Numbered from the stretch's first letter, positions 1-9,594 are shown. The stretch is 64,000 nt of DNA from JALZMG01 sp963739975 (GCA_963739975.1 CAVUCK010000001.1:280148-344147); one strand, 5' to 3'. Translations and numbers: made by a program. The notes: generated from the letters alone by a model not told the origin.

Positions 1-30
1 GCGAGCGAGCGAGCGCCAGCGAGCGAGCGG
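1..30. repeat. GAGCGAGC low-complexity run
   Basis: Reiterated GAGC/GCGA tetramers fill the first 30 bases. The same GAGCGAGC core recurs at gene junctions in this window (10925-11254, 15106-15185, and inverted near 29806-29834). No gene is visible in bases 1-73. Confidence 0.5.
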
Positions 31-73
31 CAACCCGCGGCCTGCGTGGCCGGGGAACGCAAAGACGTCTCGT

Positions 74-1201
74 TCATGCCCTCGAGGGCTCGAACAGCTC
101 GGCGACGTCGACCCAGCGCTGCTGCTCGATCGCCCGCTGGCCGGCCTCGCCGATCGCCACCGCCCACAGGCCGTCCTCAAGCGTCACCGCCGGCGCCAGC
201 CCGGTGCGGATGGCCTCCAGGAAGTCGACGTGCTCGAGGAAGCTGGAGCCGTGGTGGAAGCCCTGGAACTTCACCCGCTCGTCGACGACGGGCACCTCGG
301 TGACGGCACCGATCCCGTCGGCGCGGCGGCCGATGCGCAGCACGCTCTCGGAGACCAGCGCCTCGACCTTGCCCTCGTCACCCGTGACCGCCAGCTCCTG
401 CTCGTTCTTGCTGGCCTCGGCGAACATGCACAGGTCGAGCATCGCCCGTACGCCGCCGTCGTACTCGACGATGACGAAGGCGTTGTCGATGATGTCCGGG
501 ACGGCGCCGTCGTAGCACTCGTCGAGGTGGTTGACGTCCTGGCCCCCCGAGGCGATCACCCGGTTCGGGCGGCGGCCGACGACGAGGTTCATCAGGTCGA
601 AGTAGTGGCAGCACTTCTCGACGAGCGTCCCGCCGGTGTAGGCGTTGAAGCGGTTCCAGTTGCCGACCTTGTGCAGGAACGGGAAGCGGTGCTCGCGGAT
701 CGCCACCATGCGCACGGCACCGACCGTGCCGCCGCGCACCTCTTCGAGGAGGCGTTGCGTCGGCGGCATGTACCGGTACTCGAGGCCCATCCAGACGATC
801 TGCTCGGACGGTCCGGCGGCGGCTCGCTCGATCACGGCCTGGCAGTCGGCGACGGTGGTGCACAGCGGCTTCTCGACGAGGACATGGACGCCACTGTCGA
901 TGACGTCGAACAGGATGTCGCGGTGGGTGTTGTTGGGGGTGGCCACGACCACGGCGTCGCACTCGCCGGCTGCCAGCAGGTCGCGATGGTCGCCGAAGCG
1001 GGACAGCGGCGAGTCGATGCCCACGGCGTGCTGCGCCCAGTCCAGCGAGCGCTCGTCGGGGTCGGCAGCGGCGACGACCGCGGCGCCTTCGATGGCCAGC
1101 AAGTTGCTGATGTGCTCGACACCCATCATGCCGGTGCCGATGACGCCGTAGCGGACGATGCGTTCGGTGTCGGTCCCGCCGTCGATCACCCGGTCCGTCA
1201 C
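74..1201 (-). CDS. Gfo/Idh/MocA family NAD(P)-dependent oxidoreductase
   Basis: Predicted 375-residue sugar or cyclitol dehydrogenase, a normal length for the family. An N-terminal Rossmann fold carries GVIGTGMMG (about residues 19-27). The EKP motif (HVLVEKPL, near residue 110) holds the catalytic lysine, and GGTLVEKCCHYFDL in the C-terminal half carries the histidine typical of inositol-2-dehydrogenase-like members. The GTG start sits about 20 residues before the fold; a second in-frame GTG four codons later is possible. The substrate cannot be read from sequence; inositol, an amino sugar or a similar polyol are usual for the family. It is divergent from the metallo-hydrolase gene, with only about 70 bp between them. 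Confidence 0.85.
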   Translation of the reverse strand: MTDRVIDGGTDTERIVRYGVIGTGMMGVEHISNLLAIEGAAVVAAADPDERSLDWAQHAVGIDSPLSRFGDHRDLLAAGECDAVVVATPNNTHRDILFDVIDSGVHVLVEKPLCTTVADCQAVIERAAAGPSEQIVWMGLEYRYMPPTQRLLEEVRGGTVGAVRMVAIREHRFPFLHKVGNWNRFNAYTGGTLVEKCCHYFDLMNLVVGRRPNRVIASGGQDVNHLDECYDGAVPDIIDNAFVIVEYDGGVRAMLDLCMFAEASKNEQELAVTGDEGKVEALVSESVLRIGRRADGIGAVTEVPVVDERVKFQGFHHGSSFLEHVDFLEAIRTGLAPAVTLEDGLWAVAIGEAGQRAIEQQRWVDVAELFEPSRA

Positions 1202-1269
1202 GGTCGGCCAGCGTACGAGGCCATGACCCTCGCTACCGTGCAGCGATGGCTGCCAGTGAGGGTGCCCCG

Positions 1270-1983
1270 ATGAACGACCGTTTGTACTTCCGCCAGCTGC
1301 TGTCCGGGCGCGACTTCGCCGTCGACGACCCGGTGGCCACCCAGATGGTCAACTTCGTGTACGCCATCGGCGATCGGGCCACGAGCGAGTGCCTGCTCGT
1401 CGACCCGGCCTACGCCGTCGACGACCTCGTCGATGCGGTCGAAGCCGACGGGATGGCGGTCGGCGGTGTGCTGGTGACGCACTACCACCCCGATCACGTC
1501 GGCGGCTCGATGATGGGCATGACGATCGAAGGCGTGACACGGCTGCTGGAACGGGTGGAATGCCCCGTGCACGTGCAGGCCGCCGAGGCACCGTGGGTTG
1601 CTCGCACGACGGGCATCGCCGAGAGCGAGCTGGCGACGCACGACCCGGGCGACCACGTGCGGGTCGGCGACGTCGACATCGAGCTCGTCCACACACCCGG
1701 TCACACACCGGGAAGCCAGTGCTTCCTCGTCGACGGGAAGCTGGTGTCCGGCGACACGCTGTTCCTCGAGGGCTGCGGGCGGACCGACCTGCCGGGCAGC
1801 GACGTCGGCCTGATGTACGACAGCCTGCAGCGCCTGGCCACGCTGCCCGGTGACACGATCGTGTTCCCCGGTCACCGCTACTCGGTCCCGTCGAGCGGCT
1901 CGATGGAGGCGATCCGCGAGCAGAACTACGTGTACCGCCCGGCGACGAAGCAGCAGTGGCTCACGATGTTCGGCGGCAACTAG
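1270..1983 (+). CDS. MBL-fold metallo-hydrolase (glyoxalase II-like)
   Basis: A 237-residue metallo-beta-lactamase-fold hydrolase. The zinc motif THYHPDHVGG (HxHxDH) is present, followed by HTPGHTPGSQ, SGDTLFLEGCGRTD and a C-terminal FPGHRY, so all metal ligands appear intact. The layout is close to glyoxalase II and persulfide dioxygenase relatives; the substrate is unknown. The ATG at 1270 is preferred because GAGGGTG lies upstream at good spacing; an in-frame ATG at 1246 would add eight residues. Its stop codon overlaps the stop of the convergent exporter gene by a few bases. Confidence 0.82.
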   Translation: MNDRLYFRQLLSGRDFAVDDPVATQMVNFVYAIGDRATSECLLVDPAYAVDDLVDAVEADGMAVGGVLVTHYHPDHVGGSMMGMTIEGVTRLLERVECPVHVQAAEAPWVARTTGIAESELATHDPGDHVRVGDVDIELVHTPGHTPGSQCFLVDGKLVSGDTLFLEGCGRTDLPGSDVGLMYDSLQRLATLPGDTIVFPGHRYSVPSSGSMEAIREQNYVYRPATKQQWLTMFGGN

Positions 1984-2708
1984 GTCAGCGCACTGACGAC
2001 GGCGGAGACGCCGGCCACGGTGAGCAGGCCGAGCACGAGGCGGCGGAACCGGGTCGGGTCGAGGTGGCGGCGCAGCCACAGACCGGCCAGAGCGCCGACG
2101 GCCAGGCCGGGCAGGGCCAGGCCGATCGCCGCCAGCGCCGTCGAGCGCAGCTCTCCTGTCACGGCGAACACGACCATGCTGATGATGTCGAGCGTGGCGA
2201 AGACGGCGGTGATCGTGGCCCGGAAGCGATCGGGTGGGAAGTGCCGGGCCTGCAGCACGAACACCATCGGCGGCCCGTTCACGCCCGTCGACATCGTGAA
2301 CGCGCCGGCCAGCAACCCGCCGCCGACGTCGAGGGCGGGACCGGCGTGGCGCAGGTCGAGCCCGGCGGCGATGACCACGACGGCGGCGAGCACGGCCACG
2401 CCGATCAGCAACCCGAGCACGACGTCGCCGACGGCGAGGAACACGACCAGCCCCAGCGGCAGCCCGACCACGGCGCCGGCCAGCAGGCGGCGGAGCACGG
2501 CCCGATCGGCGTGCCGGCGGCCCGTCCACGCCTGGTAGGAGTTGGTGAACGTGGCCAGGCCGAGCGCCACGACCACGGCGTCGTGCGGGTCGAGGACCAC
2601 CGACAGCAACGGCACCGCGGCCAGCCCGAAGCCGAACCCGGCGGCCAGCTGGACCGTCGCCGCCACGGCGACCACGGCGACGACGCCGAGCGCCTCGGCG
2701 GCGTTCAC
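1980..2708 (-). CDS. TauE/SafE-family membrane transporter
   Basis: A 242-residue hydrophobic protein with about eight predicted membrane segments, the length and pattern of the sulfite exporter TauE/SafE family (DUF81). GFGFGLAAVPLLS near the N-terminus and the Gly-rich NGPPMVF segment in the second half fit the two-fold repeat of these proteins. These carriers move small anions such as sulfite, sulfoacetate or organic acids; the substrate here is unknown. The GTG start overlaps the stop of the upstream carboxyltransferase gene in a GTGA junction, so the two are probably translated together. No ATG lies nearby. Confidence 0.8.
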   Translation of the reverse strand: MNAAEALGVVAVVAVAATVQLAAGFGFGLAAVPLLSVVLDPHDAVVVALGLATFTNSYQAWTGRRHADRAVLRRLLAGAVVGLPLGLVVFLAVGDVVLGLLIGVAVLAAVVVIAAGLDLRHAGPALDVGGGLLAGAFTMSTGVNGPPMVFVLQARHFPPDRFRATITAVFATLDIISMVVFAVTGELRSTALAAIGLALPGLAVGALAGLWLRRHLDPTRFRRLVLGLLTVAGVSAVVSALT

Positions 2709-4555
2709 CAGGTGTCGATGTTCGGGCGCTTCTTGCCGCCGCGGGCGGGTGGCGGCGCAGCTGCGAGCAGAGTGGTGATCCACCGGCGGGTGTCGGCCGG
2801 ATCGATCACGTCGTCGATCTCGAAGTACGAGGCGGTGCTGATCGCCTTGCCCACCTCGTACATCCGGTCGACCAGCTCGCGGAACAGGCGCTCCCGCTCC
2901 TCCCCCTCGACGGCGTCCAGCTCGCGGCGGTAGCCGAGGCGGACCGCGCCTTCGAGGCCCATCCCGCCGAACTCGCCCGTCGGCCAGGCCAGGCAGGCCA
3001 GCGGCGCCTTGGTCGACCCGCCCATCATCGCCTGGGCACCGAGCCCGTAGGCCTTGCGCAGCACGACGGTCACCGTCGGCACGGTGACGTTGGCGCCGGT
3101 GACGAACAGGCGGCTGCAGTGGCGCACCAGGGCGGTCTCCTCGACGTCGGGTCCGACCATCATCCCCGGGGTGTCGCACAGCGTGATCACCGGCAGGTCG
3201 AAGGCGTCGCAGAGCTGCAGGAAGCGGGCCGCCTTGTCGGCGCCGGGCGAGTCGATGGCGCCGGCCAGGTGGGTCGGGTTGTTGGCAAGGACGCCGACCG
3301 GGCGGCCCTCGATGCGCGCCAGCGCGGTGATCATGCCGAGACCGAAGTCGCGCCGCAGCTCGAGGACGGACCCGGTGTCGAAGACCAGGTCGACGGCGCG
3401 CCGCACGTCGTAGCTGCGCAGGCGATCGACCGGTACGACGTGGCGCAGCTGGTCCTGGTCGGCGCACGTCCAGTCGTCGACGGGGCCCTGGAAGTACGCC
3501 AGGTAGCGCTTGGCGAGCTCGACGGCTTCGGCCTCGTCGGTGGCCACGAGGTCGACGACACCGTTGGCCCGCTGCACGTCGATCGGGCCGACGGCGGTCG
3601 GGGCGAACACCCCGAGTCCTCCGCCCTCGATCATCGCCGGTCCGCCCATCCCGATGTTCGAGTCGGCGGTGGCGATGACGACGTCGCAGCACCCGAGGAT
3701 GGCGGCGTTGCCGGCGAAGCAGTACCCGGCGTTGACGCCGACGAGCGGCACGAGCCCGGACAGCTCGGCCCACCACAGGAAGGCGAGGCAATCGAGGCCG
3801 GACGGTCCCATGCCGTCGGTGTCGCCGGGGCGCCCGCCGCCGCCTTCGGTGAAGAACACGACGGGGAGGCGGAGACGTTCGGCCAGCTCGAACAGCCGGT
3901 CCTTCTTGCGGTGGTTCTGCAGGCCCTGGGTGCCGGCGAGGACGGTGTAGTCGTAGGACACGGCGACGCAGCGTGATTCTCGACCAGGGAACAACGCGCC
4001 GTTGACCGTCCCGATGCCGCCGACCAACCCGTCGGCCGGGGTGTTGGCGATCAGGTCGGCGAGCTGGCGCCGACGGCGCTGGGCGGCGATGACCAGCGGG
4101 CCGTACTCGACGAACGACCCGTCGTCGACGAGGTGGGCGACGTTCTCGCGAGCGGTTCGCCGGCCGCGGGCCCGGCGCCGGGCCACGGCGTCCGGTCGCG
4201 CCGCGTCCAGACCGGCCCGATGGCGCTGCTCCGATTCGGCCAGGTCGGGTCGCTCCCCGTGTACGGCGGCGGCCGGCGGCACGTCAGCGACGCCGGTGTG
4301 CGGGGCCCCAGACCCACCATCGCCGGCGTCGATGGCATCGATCGCGTCGACCGTGGCCAGGACGTCGCCGGCCATCACGGTGGCGCCAAGTGTCGTCCGC
4401 AGCTCGCCGATGCGCCCGTCGAGCGGGCTGGGCACGTCGTGGTGCATCTTCATCGACTCGATCAGCACCACGGCGGCACCGGCCCGGACGACGTCGCCGA
4501 CCTCGACCTCGAACGAGACGACGGTCCCCTGCAGCGGGCTGCGGATCTCGACCAT
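2705..4555 (-). CDS. Biotinyl domain-carboxyltransferase fusion of an acyl-CoA carboxylase
   Basis: A 616-residue protein. The first 70 or so residues are a biotin carrier domain with the biotinylation motif IESMKMHHD. After a linker rich in Ala, Asp and Gly comes a full carboxyltransferase of the PccB/MmdA type (about residues 115-600), with acyl-CoA pocket motifs such as FFTEGGGGRPGD, GYCFAGNAA and the C-terminal CDTPGMMVGPDVEET. It would transfer CO2 from biotin to an acyl-CoA such as acetyl- or propionyl-CoA. In most actinobacteria the carrier domain is fused to biotin carboxylase instead; no biotin carboxylase is present in this window, so it must be supplied elsewhere. It leads a two-gene unit with the TauE-type exporter. 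Confidence 0.83.
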   Translation of the reverse strand: MVEIRSPLQGTVVSFEVEVGDVVRAGAAVVLIESMKMHHDVPSPLDGRIGELRTTLGATVMAGDVLATVDAIDAIDAGDGGSGAPHTGVADVPPAAAVHGERPDLAESEQRHRAGLDAARPDAVARRRARGRRTARENVAHLVDDGSFVEYGPLVIAAQRRRRQLADLIANTPADGLVGGIGTVNGALFPGRESRCVAVSYDYTVLAGTQGLQNHRKKDRLFELAERLRLPVVFFTEGGGGRPGDTDGMGPSGLDCLAFLWWAELSGLVPLVGVNAGYCFAGNAAILGCCDVVIATADSNIGMGGPAMIEGGGLGVFAPTAVGPIDVQRANGVVDLVATDEAEAVELAKRYLAYFQGPVDDWTCADQDQLRHVVPVDRLRSYDVRRAVDLVFDTGSVLELRRDFGLGMITALARIEGRPVGVLANNPTHLAGAIDSPGADKAARFLQLCDAFDLPVITLCDTPGMMVGPDVEETALVRHCSRLFVTGANVTVPTVTVVLRKAYGLGAQAMMGGSTKAPLACLAWPTGEFGGMGLEGAVRLGYRRELDAVEGEERERLFRELVDRMYEVGKAISTASYFEIDDVIDPADTRRWITTLLAAAPPPARGGKKRPNIDTW

Positions 4556-4638
4556 CGCCCGGCATCTTCACGCCACCAGCCGGTTCTCTACCAACTTTGT
4601 GGCAGATCCGACCCCGGGATCGCCGGAGAACGCCCCGG

Positions 4639-5577
4639 TCAGCTGCCGAGGATGCGGCGGAAGTAGTCGGCGGTGCGCTCGAGACCGGTCCGCAACGGGA
4701 TCTCGGGCTCCCACCCGAGCGCCGACCGGGCCAGCGTGAGGTCGGGCTGGCGCTGCGTCGGGTCGTCGACGGGCAGCGGGTGGAACACCAGCTCCGATGA
4801 TGACCCCGTGACGTCGAGGACGAGCTCGGCCAGCTGGCGGATCGTGAACTCGCTGGAGTTGCCGATGTTGCACGGCCCGGTGATCGGTCCGTCGAGGAGG
4901 GCGAGGAACCCGCGCACTTCGTCGTCGACGTACGTGAACGAACGGGTCTGCGAGCCGTCGCCGAAGATCGTGATCGGCTGTCCCTGCAGCGCCTGGACGA
5001 GGAAGTTCGACACCGCCCGCCCGTCATCGGCGCGCATGTACTCCCCGTACGAGTTGAAGATCCTCACGATCCTGACCTCGAGGCCGTGGTGGCGGTGGTA
5101 GGCCATCGTCATCGCCTCGGCGAACCGCTTGGCCTCGTCGTAGACGCCGCGCGGGCCGATCGGGTTGACATGGCCCCAGTAGGACTCGGGTTGCGGATGG
5201 ACCTGCGGGTCGCCATAGACCTCGCTGGTGGACGCCAGGAAGTAGCGGGCGCCTTTGGCCTTGGCCAGGCCCAGCGTGTTGTGGGTTCCGAGGCTGCCGA
5301 CCTTGAGGATCTGGATCGGGATCCGTTCGAAGTCGGCCGGCGAGGCGGGGCTGGCGAAGTGCATGACCACGTCCACCGGGCCCGGCACCCACACGAACTG
5401 GCTGACGTCGTGCTCGACGAACGTGAACCCGCGCTGGCCGAACAGCTCCTCGATGTTGGCGACGGTCCCCGTGACGAGGTTGTCGAGGGCGATGACCTGG
5501 TCGCCGCGCGCCAGCAGGGCTCGACAGAGGTGCGACCCGAGGAACCCGGCTCCGCCCGTCACGACGATGCGGGCCAT
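4639..5577 (-). CDS. NAD-dependent sugar epimerase/UDP-glucuronate decarboxylase (UXS-like)
   Basis: A 312-residue extended short-chain dehydrogenase. GGAGFLGSH near the N-terminus is the NAD site, STSEVYGDP carries the catalytic Ser/Thr region and VYDEAKR is the YxxxK motif. GDGSQTRSFTYVDD is characteristic of UDP-xylose synthases. The family decarboxylates UDP-glucuronate to UDP-xylose. Only 11 bp separate it from the UDP-glucose dehydrogenase gene upstream, which makes its substrate, so UDP-glucose to UDP-glucuronate to UDP-xylose is the natural reading. The ATG at 5577 is followed at once by the Rossmann strand. Confidence 0.88.
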   Translation of the reverse strand: MARIVVTGGAGFLGSHLCRALLARGDQVIALDNLVTGTVANIEELFGQRGFTFVEHDVSQFVWVPGPVDVVMHFASPASPADFERIPIQILKVGSLGTHNTLGLAKAKGARYFLASTSEVYGDPQVHPQPESYWGHVNPIGPRGVYDEAKRFAEAMTMAYHRHHGLEVRIVRIFNSYGEYMRADDGRAVSNFLVQALQGQPITIFGDGSQTRSFTYVDDEVRGFLALLDGPITGPCNIGNSSEFTIRQLAELVLDVTGSSSELVFHPLPVDDPTQRQPDLTLARSALGWEPEIPLRTGLERTADYFRRILGS

Positions 5578-5588
5578 CAGTCCGACAC

Positions 5589-6869
5589 CTACCGACCGAT
5601 GCCCTGGTACTCGAAGCCGGCCCGCCGCCACTCGCTGCGGTCGAGCAGGTTGCGGGCGTCGACCACTGCGCTGCCGCGCATCGCCGCCGCCACCTTGCCG
5701 GCATCGAGCCAGCGGTAGTCGTCCCACTCGGTCAACACGGCCAGGACGTCGGCGCCCTCGCACGCCGCGTAGGCGTCGTCGCAGACCTCGACCGCCGCCG
5801 GCACACCGGGCTTGGCGCCGGCCACGGTCGGATCGTGGGCTCGGATCGACGCACCCTGGGCCAGCAGCCGGTCGATGATCGCCACCGACGGCGACTCCCG
5901 GAGGTCGTCGGTGCGGGCCTTGAACGTCAGCCCCCACACCGCGATCGCCTTCCCCACAACGTCACCACCGGCGGCCTCGCGGATCTTGTCCGTCACCCGC
6001 TCGAACTGCTCGTCGTTGACAGCGATCACCCCGTCGAGCAGATCGAACTCGTAGCCCGCATCGGTGGCGATCTTCAGCAGCGCTCGGGTGTCCTTGGGGA
6101 AGCAACTGCCTCCCCAGCCAGGCCCAGGGCGCAGGAAGTCCTGGCCGATGCGCTTGTCGTAGCCGAGGCCGAGCACGACGTCGTTGACGTCGGCGCCGAC
6201 GCCCTCGCAGATCGCCGCGACGGCGTTGACGAACGAGAGCTTGGCGGCCAGGAAGGCGTTGGCGGCGTACTTGATCGTCTCCGCCGACGCCGGGTCGGTC
6301 ACGATGACCGGTGCCGCCACGCCCAGGTACAGCGACGACACCTTGATCGCCGCCGCCTGGTCGGTGCTGCCGACGACGATGCGATCCGGCTTCAGGAAGT
6401 CCTGCACGGCGGACCCCTCGCGCAGGAACTCGGGGTTCGACACCACCTTCACGTCCGGCCGGTCGAGCACCCGCTCGACCACTCGGGCCGACCCGACGGG
6501 CACCGTCGACTTGTTCACGACCACGCTCTCGTACGGCAGGGCCGGCGCGATCTCCCTCGCCGCCGCCTCGATGTAGGACAGGTCGGCGCTCCCGTCGTCG
6601 CCCTGCGGCGTGGGCACGCAGAGGAAGGCGATGTCGCAGTCCGTCACGGCGTCCGCCGCACCGACGACGAAGCGCAGCCGCCCCGAGCGCAGCCCCTCTT
6701 CGACCAAGCGATCGAGTCCGTGCTCGACGATCGGGATCTCGCCCCGGGTCAGCCGGTCGACCTTGTCCGCATCCACGTCGGCGCAGATCACCTCGTGTCC
6801 GAGGTGGGCGAAGCACGCGCCGGTCGTCAGCCCGACGTAGCCCGTCCCCACGATGGCGATCCGCGACAT
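5589..6869 (-). CDS. ugd: UDP-glucose 6-dehydrogenase
   Basis: A 426-residue nucleotide-sugar dehydrogenase that oxidises UDP-glucose to UDP-glucuronate in two NAD-dependent steps. It shows IVGTGYVGL at the N-terminus, the catalytic cysteine in GPGWGGSCFPKDT, and a C-terminal domain with VWGLTFKARTDDLRESP. Length and all three domains are complete. The ATG at 6869 puts the first strand two residues in. It is the first gene of a two-gene unit with the UXS-like decarboxylase, supplying precursors for surface polysaccharide. Confidence 0.92.
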   Translation of the reverse strand: MSRIAIVGTGYVGLTTGACFAHLGHEVICADVDADKVDRLTRGEIPIVEHGLDRLVEEGLRSGRLRFVVGAADAVTDCDIAFLCVPTPQGDDGSADLSYIEAAAREIAPALPYESVVVNKSTVPVGSARVVERVLDRPDVKVVSNPEFLREGSAVQDFLKPDRIVVGSTDQAAAIKVSSLYLGVAAPVIVTDPASAETIKYAANAFLAAKLSFVNAVAAICEGVGADVNDVVLGLGYDKRIGQDFLRPGPGWGGSCFPKDTRALLKIATDAGYEFDLLDGVIAVNDEQFERVTDKIREAAGGDVVGKAIAVWGLTFKARTDDLRESPSVAIIDRLLAQGASIRAHDPTVAGAKPGVPAAVEVCDDAYAACEGADVLAVLTEWDDYRWLDAGKVAAAMRGSAVVDARNLLDRSEWRRAGFEYQGIGR

Positions 6870-6954
6870 GGCGCCAGAACCTACAGCGACGGTGAAATCG
6901 AGGTCCTTCGTTGGGTCGATCGCTGCGGCCAGGGACGTCACTACCGTTCCGGCG

Positions 6955-7977
6955 ATGCCGACCGCCGCGCCCGTGGACCCGCTCGATCCGGCACTGGTCG
7001 ACGCCTGCGGCATCGAGCCCAACACCGTGTGCCGGTGGGTGTGGGAGCGGACGGGCAACGACGGGCTGGCCACGGCGGCGAACTGGTTCATCGGCAAGCC
7101 CCTCGAGATCCTGCTGATCCTCCTCGTCGCCTGGATCGCCACCCGGGTGGCCCGCCGGGCGATCCGCCGGGGCGTCTACCGGATCGTGGTGACGGACCGT
7201 CAGACGGCGACCCGCGCCCTGGTGAAGATGGGTGCGTCGATCGGGACGGACAGCGCCAGCGACACGGACTCGTTCGACGCCGCCGAGACCTCGCGCCGAG
7301 CCGCTCGGGCGACCTCGATCTCGACCGTGATCGCGTCGACGGTCACCGTGCTCATCTGGGTGATCGCCCTGTTCCTCGTCCTCGGCGAGCTGGGCATCGA
7401 CCTGGCGCCCCTGATCGCCGGTGCCGGGATCGCCGGCGTGGCCCTCGGTTTCGGTGCCCAGAACGTGGTGAAGGACTGCCTCGCCGGGCTGTTCATGCTC
7501 ATCGAGGACCAGTTCGGCATCGGCGACGTCGTCGACCTCGGTGAGGCGTCGGGGACCGTCGAGCGGGTCACGCTGCGCACGACGGTGCTGCGCGGGCTCG
7601 ACGGCACGGTGTGGCACGTGCCCAACGGCGAGGTCGTGCGCGTCGGCAACCAGTCGCAGCTGTGGTCGGTCGCCGTGGTCGACGCCGCCGTCGCCTACGA
7701 CGCCGACGTGGCCCAGGCCAGCAGCATCTTCGAGCGCACGGCGGTCCAAGTGGTCGAGCAACCCGACTTCGCCGGCGACGTGCTGGAGGCGCCGAAGCTC
7801 CTGGGCGTGGAGTCCGCGTCGGGCGACGGTGTGCTGCTGCGAATGACGATCAAGACGACACCCGGCGCCCAGTTCCGACTCCAGCGGACCCTGCGCCAGT
7901 CCGTGAAGCAGGCCTTCGACGACGCCGGCATCCCCGGGCCACCGCCGCGCTCTGCCTGGCCCCCCGGCCCGGCCTGA
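6955..7977 (+). CDS. MscS-family mechanosensitive ion channel
   Basis: A 340-residue membrane channel that opens under membrane tension to release solutes in osmotic downshock. Transmembrane segments lie near residues 47-63 and 125-145, followed by the pore-lining helix rich in Ala and Gly (LIAGAGIAGVALGFGAQNVV) and the FGIGDVVDLG entry to the beta domain. A soluble alpha/beta C-terminal domain ends with a Pro-rich tail. The ATG at 6955 is preferred; an in-frame ATG at 6853 would overlap the divergent ugd gene. About 85 bp separate the two genes. Confidence 0.85.
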   Translation: MPTAAPVDPLDPALVDACGIEPNTVCRWVWERTGNDGLATAANWFIGKPLEILLILLVAWIATRVARRAIRRGVYRIVVTDRQTATRALVKMGASIGTDSASDTDSFDAAETSRRAARATSISTVIASTVTVLIWVIALFLVLGELGIDLAPLIAGAGIAGVALGFGAQNVVKDCLAGLFMLIEDQFGIGDVVDLGEASGTVERVTLRTTVLRGLDGTVWHVPNGEVVRVGNQSQLWSVAVVDAAVAYDADVAQASSIFERTAVQVVEQPDFAGDVLEAPKLLGVESASGDGVLLRMTIKTTPGAQFRLQRTLRQSVKQAFDDAGIPGPPPRSAWPPGPA

Positions 7978-8119
7978 CGTTGCGGGCCGGCGGCCGTCAC
8001 CACACGCCGCGGATCACTGCTGCCGGGTCGCCGGAGCCCTTGCCGGTCTCGGCGGGTGCGCCCGTGCCAGACTTCGCGCCCGTGCCGCATCTGGTCACCC
8101 TCGGGCGCGCCCCCCTTCC

Positions 8120-9565
8120 ATGATCGCCTTCTTCACCGCGCCCGCCACGGGTTCGCTCCTGTGGTCCATCGCGCTGCTCGCCGTGACAGTCGCCCTGCTC
8201 GTCTACACCGAGATGGCGACCCGCCCGCCACGGCTGTCCGCATCGACGACCTCAGCCGAGCTGGGTGCCGAGACGCCGGCGGTGGCCAGCCTGCTGACCA
8301 ACGGCTTCGTCGTCACGCCGCCGGCGGCGGTCGCCACCCTCCTCGACCTCGTCGCCCGCGGCTGGCTGCGCGTCGAACAGGCCGACCACGAGGTCGTCCT
8401 GCTGACGGATCGCCGCGGTCGTGCCGGCGATGCGCTGACGGCGTACGAGCAGCAGGTGCTCAACCACGTGCACCGGCTGACCCACGGCACGCTGACCGGC
8501 GTCTCCGGCGCCGGGGTCGAGATCGCCGGGCTGCGCCTGTCCCGTCGCTGGTGGCGCCGCTTCACCAAGGCCGTCGTGACCGACGCCCGCCGGCAGGGGC
8601 TGACCAAGCGGCGCTGGGGTCCGCTCGCCGTCGGCCCGCCGCTCGTGACCATCCTCCTCTCCGCCTTCATGTGGTGGCGCTCGGTGCGCACCGGCGACGA
8701 GACGGCTGTCGTCGACTCGTTGCGCTCGCGGGGGTTCGCCGTTGCCGTCGCCATCGCCATCCTCGTCGTCGGCCGGCGGGTCGTGAAGCGCCTGCGTTCC
8801 CGCGCCCAGCGCCCGACCGAGCTCGGCCTGGAACGCGCCGGCCACTGGCTCGCCGTGCGGGCGTGGATGGCGTCGCGGGGGTTCGAGGGTGCGTCGTCGG
8901 TCGCCGCCAACAACGCCAGCCGAGCCCTCGCCTACGCCGCCGCCGTCGGCCTGGCCGAACGGGCGAGCGACGAGCTGCCGATCGTGCCCGAGGACGATCG
9001 GCTGGCATGGAGCAACGCCACCGGCGAGTGGCATGTCGTCCGCGTGCGGTACCCGTTCCGACCCGGTTACGGCCGGCACCCCGGCTTGATGCTCGTCGTC
9101 GGTCTCGTGGTCGGCGCCGGGCTGCTGGTGTTGCAGCGCTTCCTGCTCGACGTCGCCCGCCGCGACGCACTCCTGAGCGTGTACGAGGACTTCCCCGAGC
9201 AAGCCGACCTGATCGAGAACGTCGCCCTCGTGCTCGCCGCCATCGCCATCGCCCCGCTCATCTGGATGGCCTGGCTGGTCGTCGCCGGCGCCTTCGACAT
9301 CTTCTCGACCGTCGAGCGCCAGGGTCTCGTGGTCCGGGCGCGACGGCCGCAGCGCGTCGTGCCGTTCCCGCGACTGCTCCGACCGCTGGCGCGACGGGAC
9401 CGCTTCGCACTGTTCATCGCCGTCGACGACGGGCGGTCCGACCGTGTCGGCGCATGGCTGTCCAACGAGCGCACCGCCGTCCCGCAGGGCGCCCGGGCGC
9501 GCGTTCGGGCCACGCCCGTGCTCGGCTACGTGCGATCGTCCGAGCCCGTCGGCACGGCCCACTGA
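8120..9565 (+). CDS. DUF2207-like integral membrane protein
   Basis: A 481-residue membrane protein of unknown function. An N-terminal membrane helix (residues 14-34) is followed by a cytosolic winged-helix-like stretch with PPAAVATLLDLVARGWLRVE, which resembles the corresponding segment in DUF2207 (YciQ-type) proteins. Two helices lie near residues 175-215, a pair near 315-345 and another pair near 370-400. The C-terminal 80 residues are Arg-rich and soluble. The N-terminal extracytoplasmic domain of classical DUF2207 proteins seems to be missing. It lies 29 bp before surE. Confidence 0.6.
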   Translation: MIAFFTAPATGSLLWSIALLAVTVALLVYTEMATRPPRLSASTTSAELGAETPAVASLLTNGFVVTPPAAVATLLDLVARGWLRVEQADHEVVLLTDRRGRAGDALTAYEQQVLNHVHRLTHGTLTGVSGAGVEIAGLRLSRRWWRRFTKAVVTDARRQGLTKRRWGPLAVGPPLVTILLSAFMWWRSVRTGDETAVVDSLRSRGFAVAVAIAILVVGRRVVKRLRSRAQRPTELGLERAGHWLAVRAWMASRGFEGASSVAANNASRALAYAAAVGLAERASDELPIVPEDDRLAWSNATGEWHVVRVRYPFRPGYGRHPGLMLVVGLVVGAGLLVLQRFLLDVARRDALLSVYEDFPEQADLIENVALVLAAIAIAPLIWMAWLVVAGAFDIFSTVERQGLVVRARRPQRVVPFPRLLRPLARRDRFALFIAVDDGRSDRVGAWLSNERTAVPQGARARVRATPVLGYVRSSEPVGTAH

Positions 9566-9594
9566 TCGCCGGTCGGCGACCGTAGGGTCGAGCC

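Noticed and set aside
230..1273. Long plus-strand ORF (347 codons) opposite the Gfo/Idh oxidoreductase
   Set aside because: Composition is Asp/Val/His-rich shadow translation of a high-GC gene on the other strand; no domain is recognisable, while the minus-strand frame has all family motifs.
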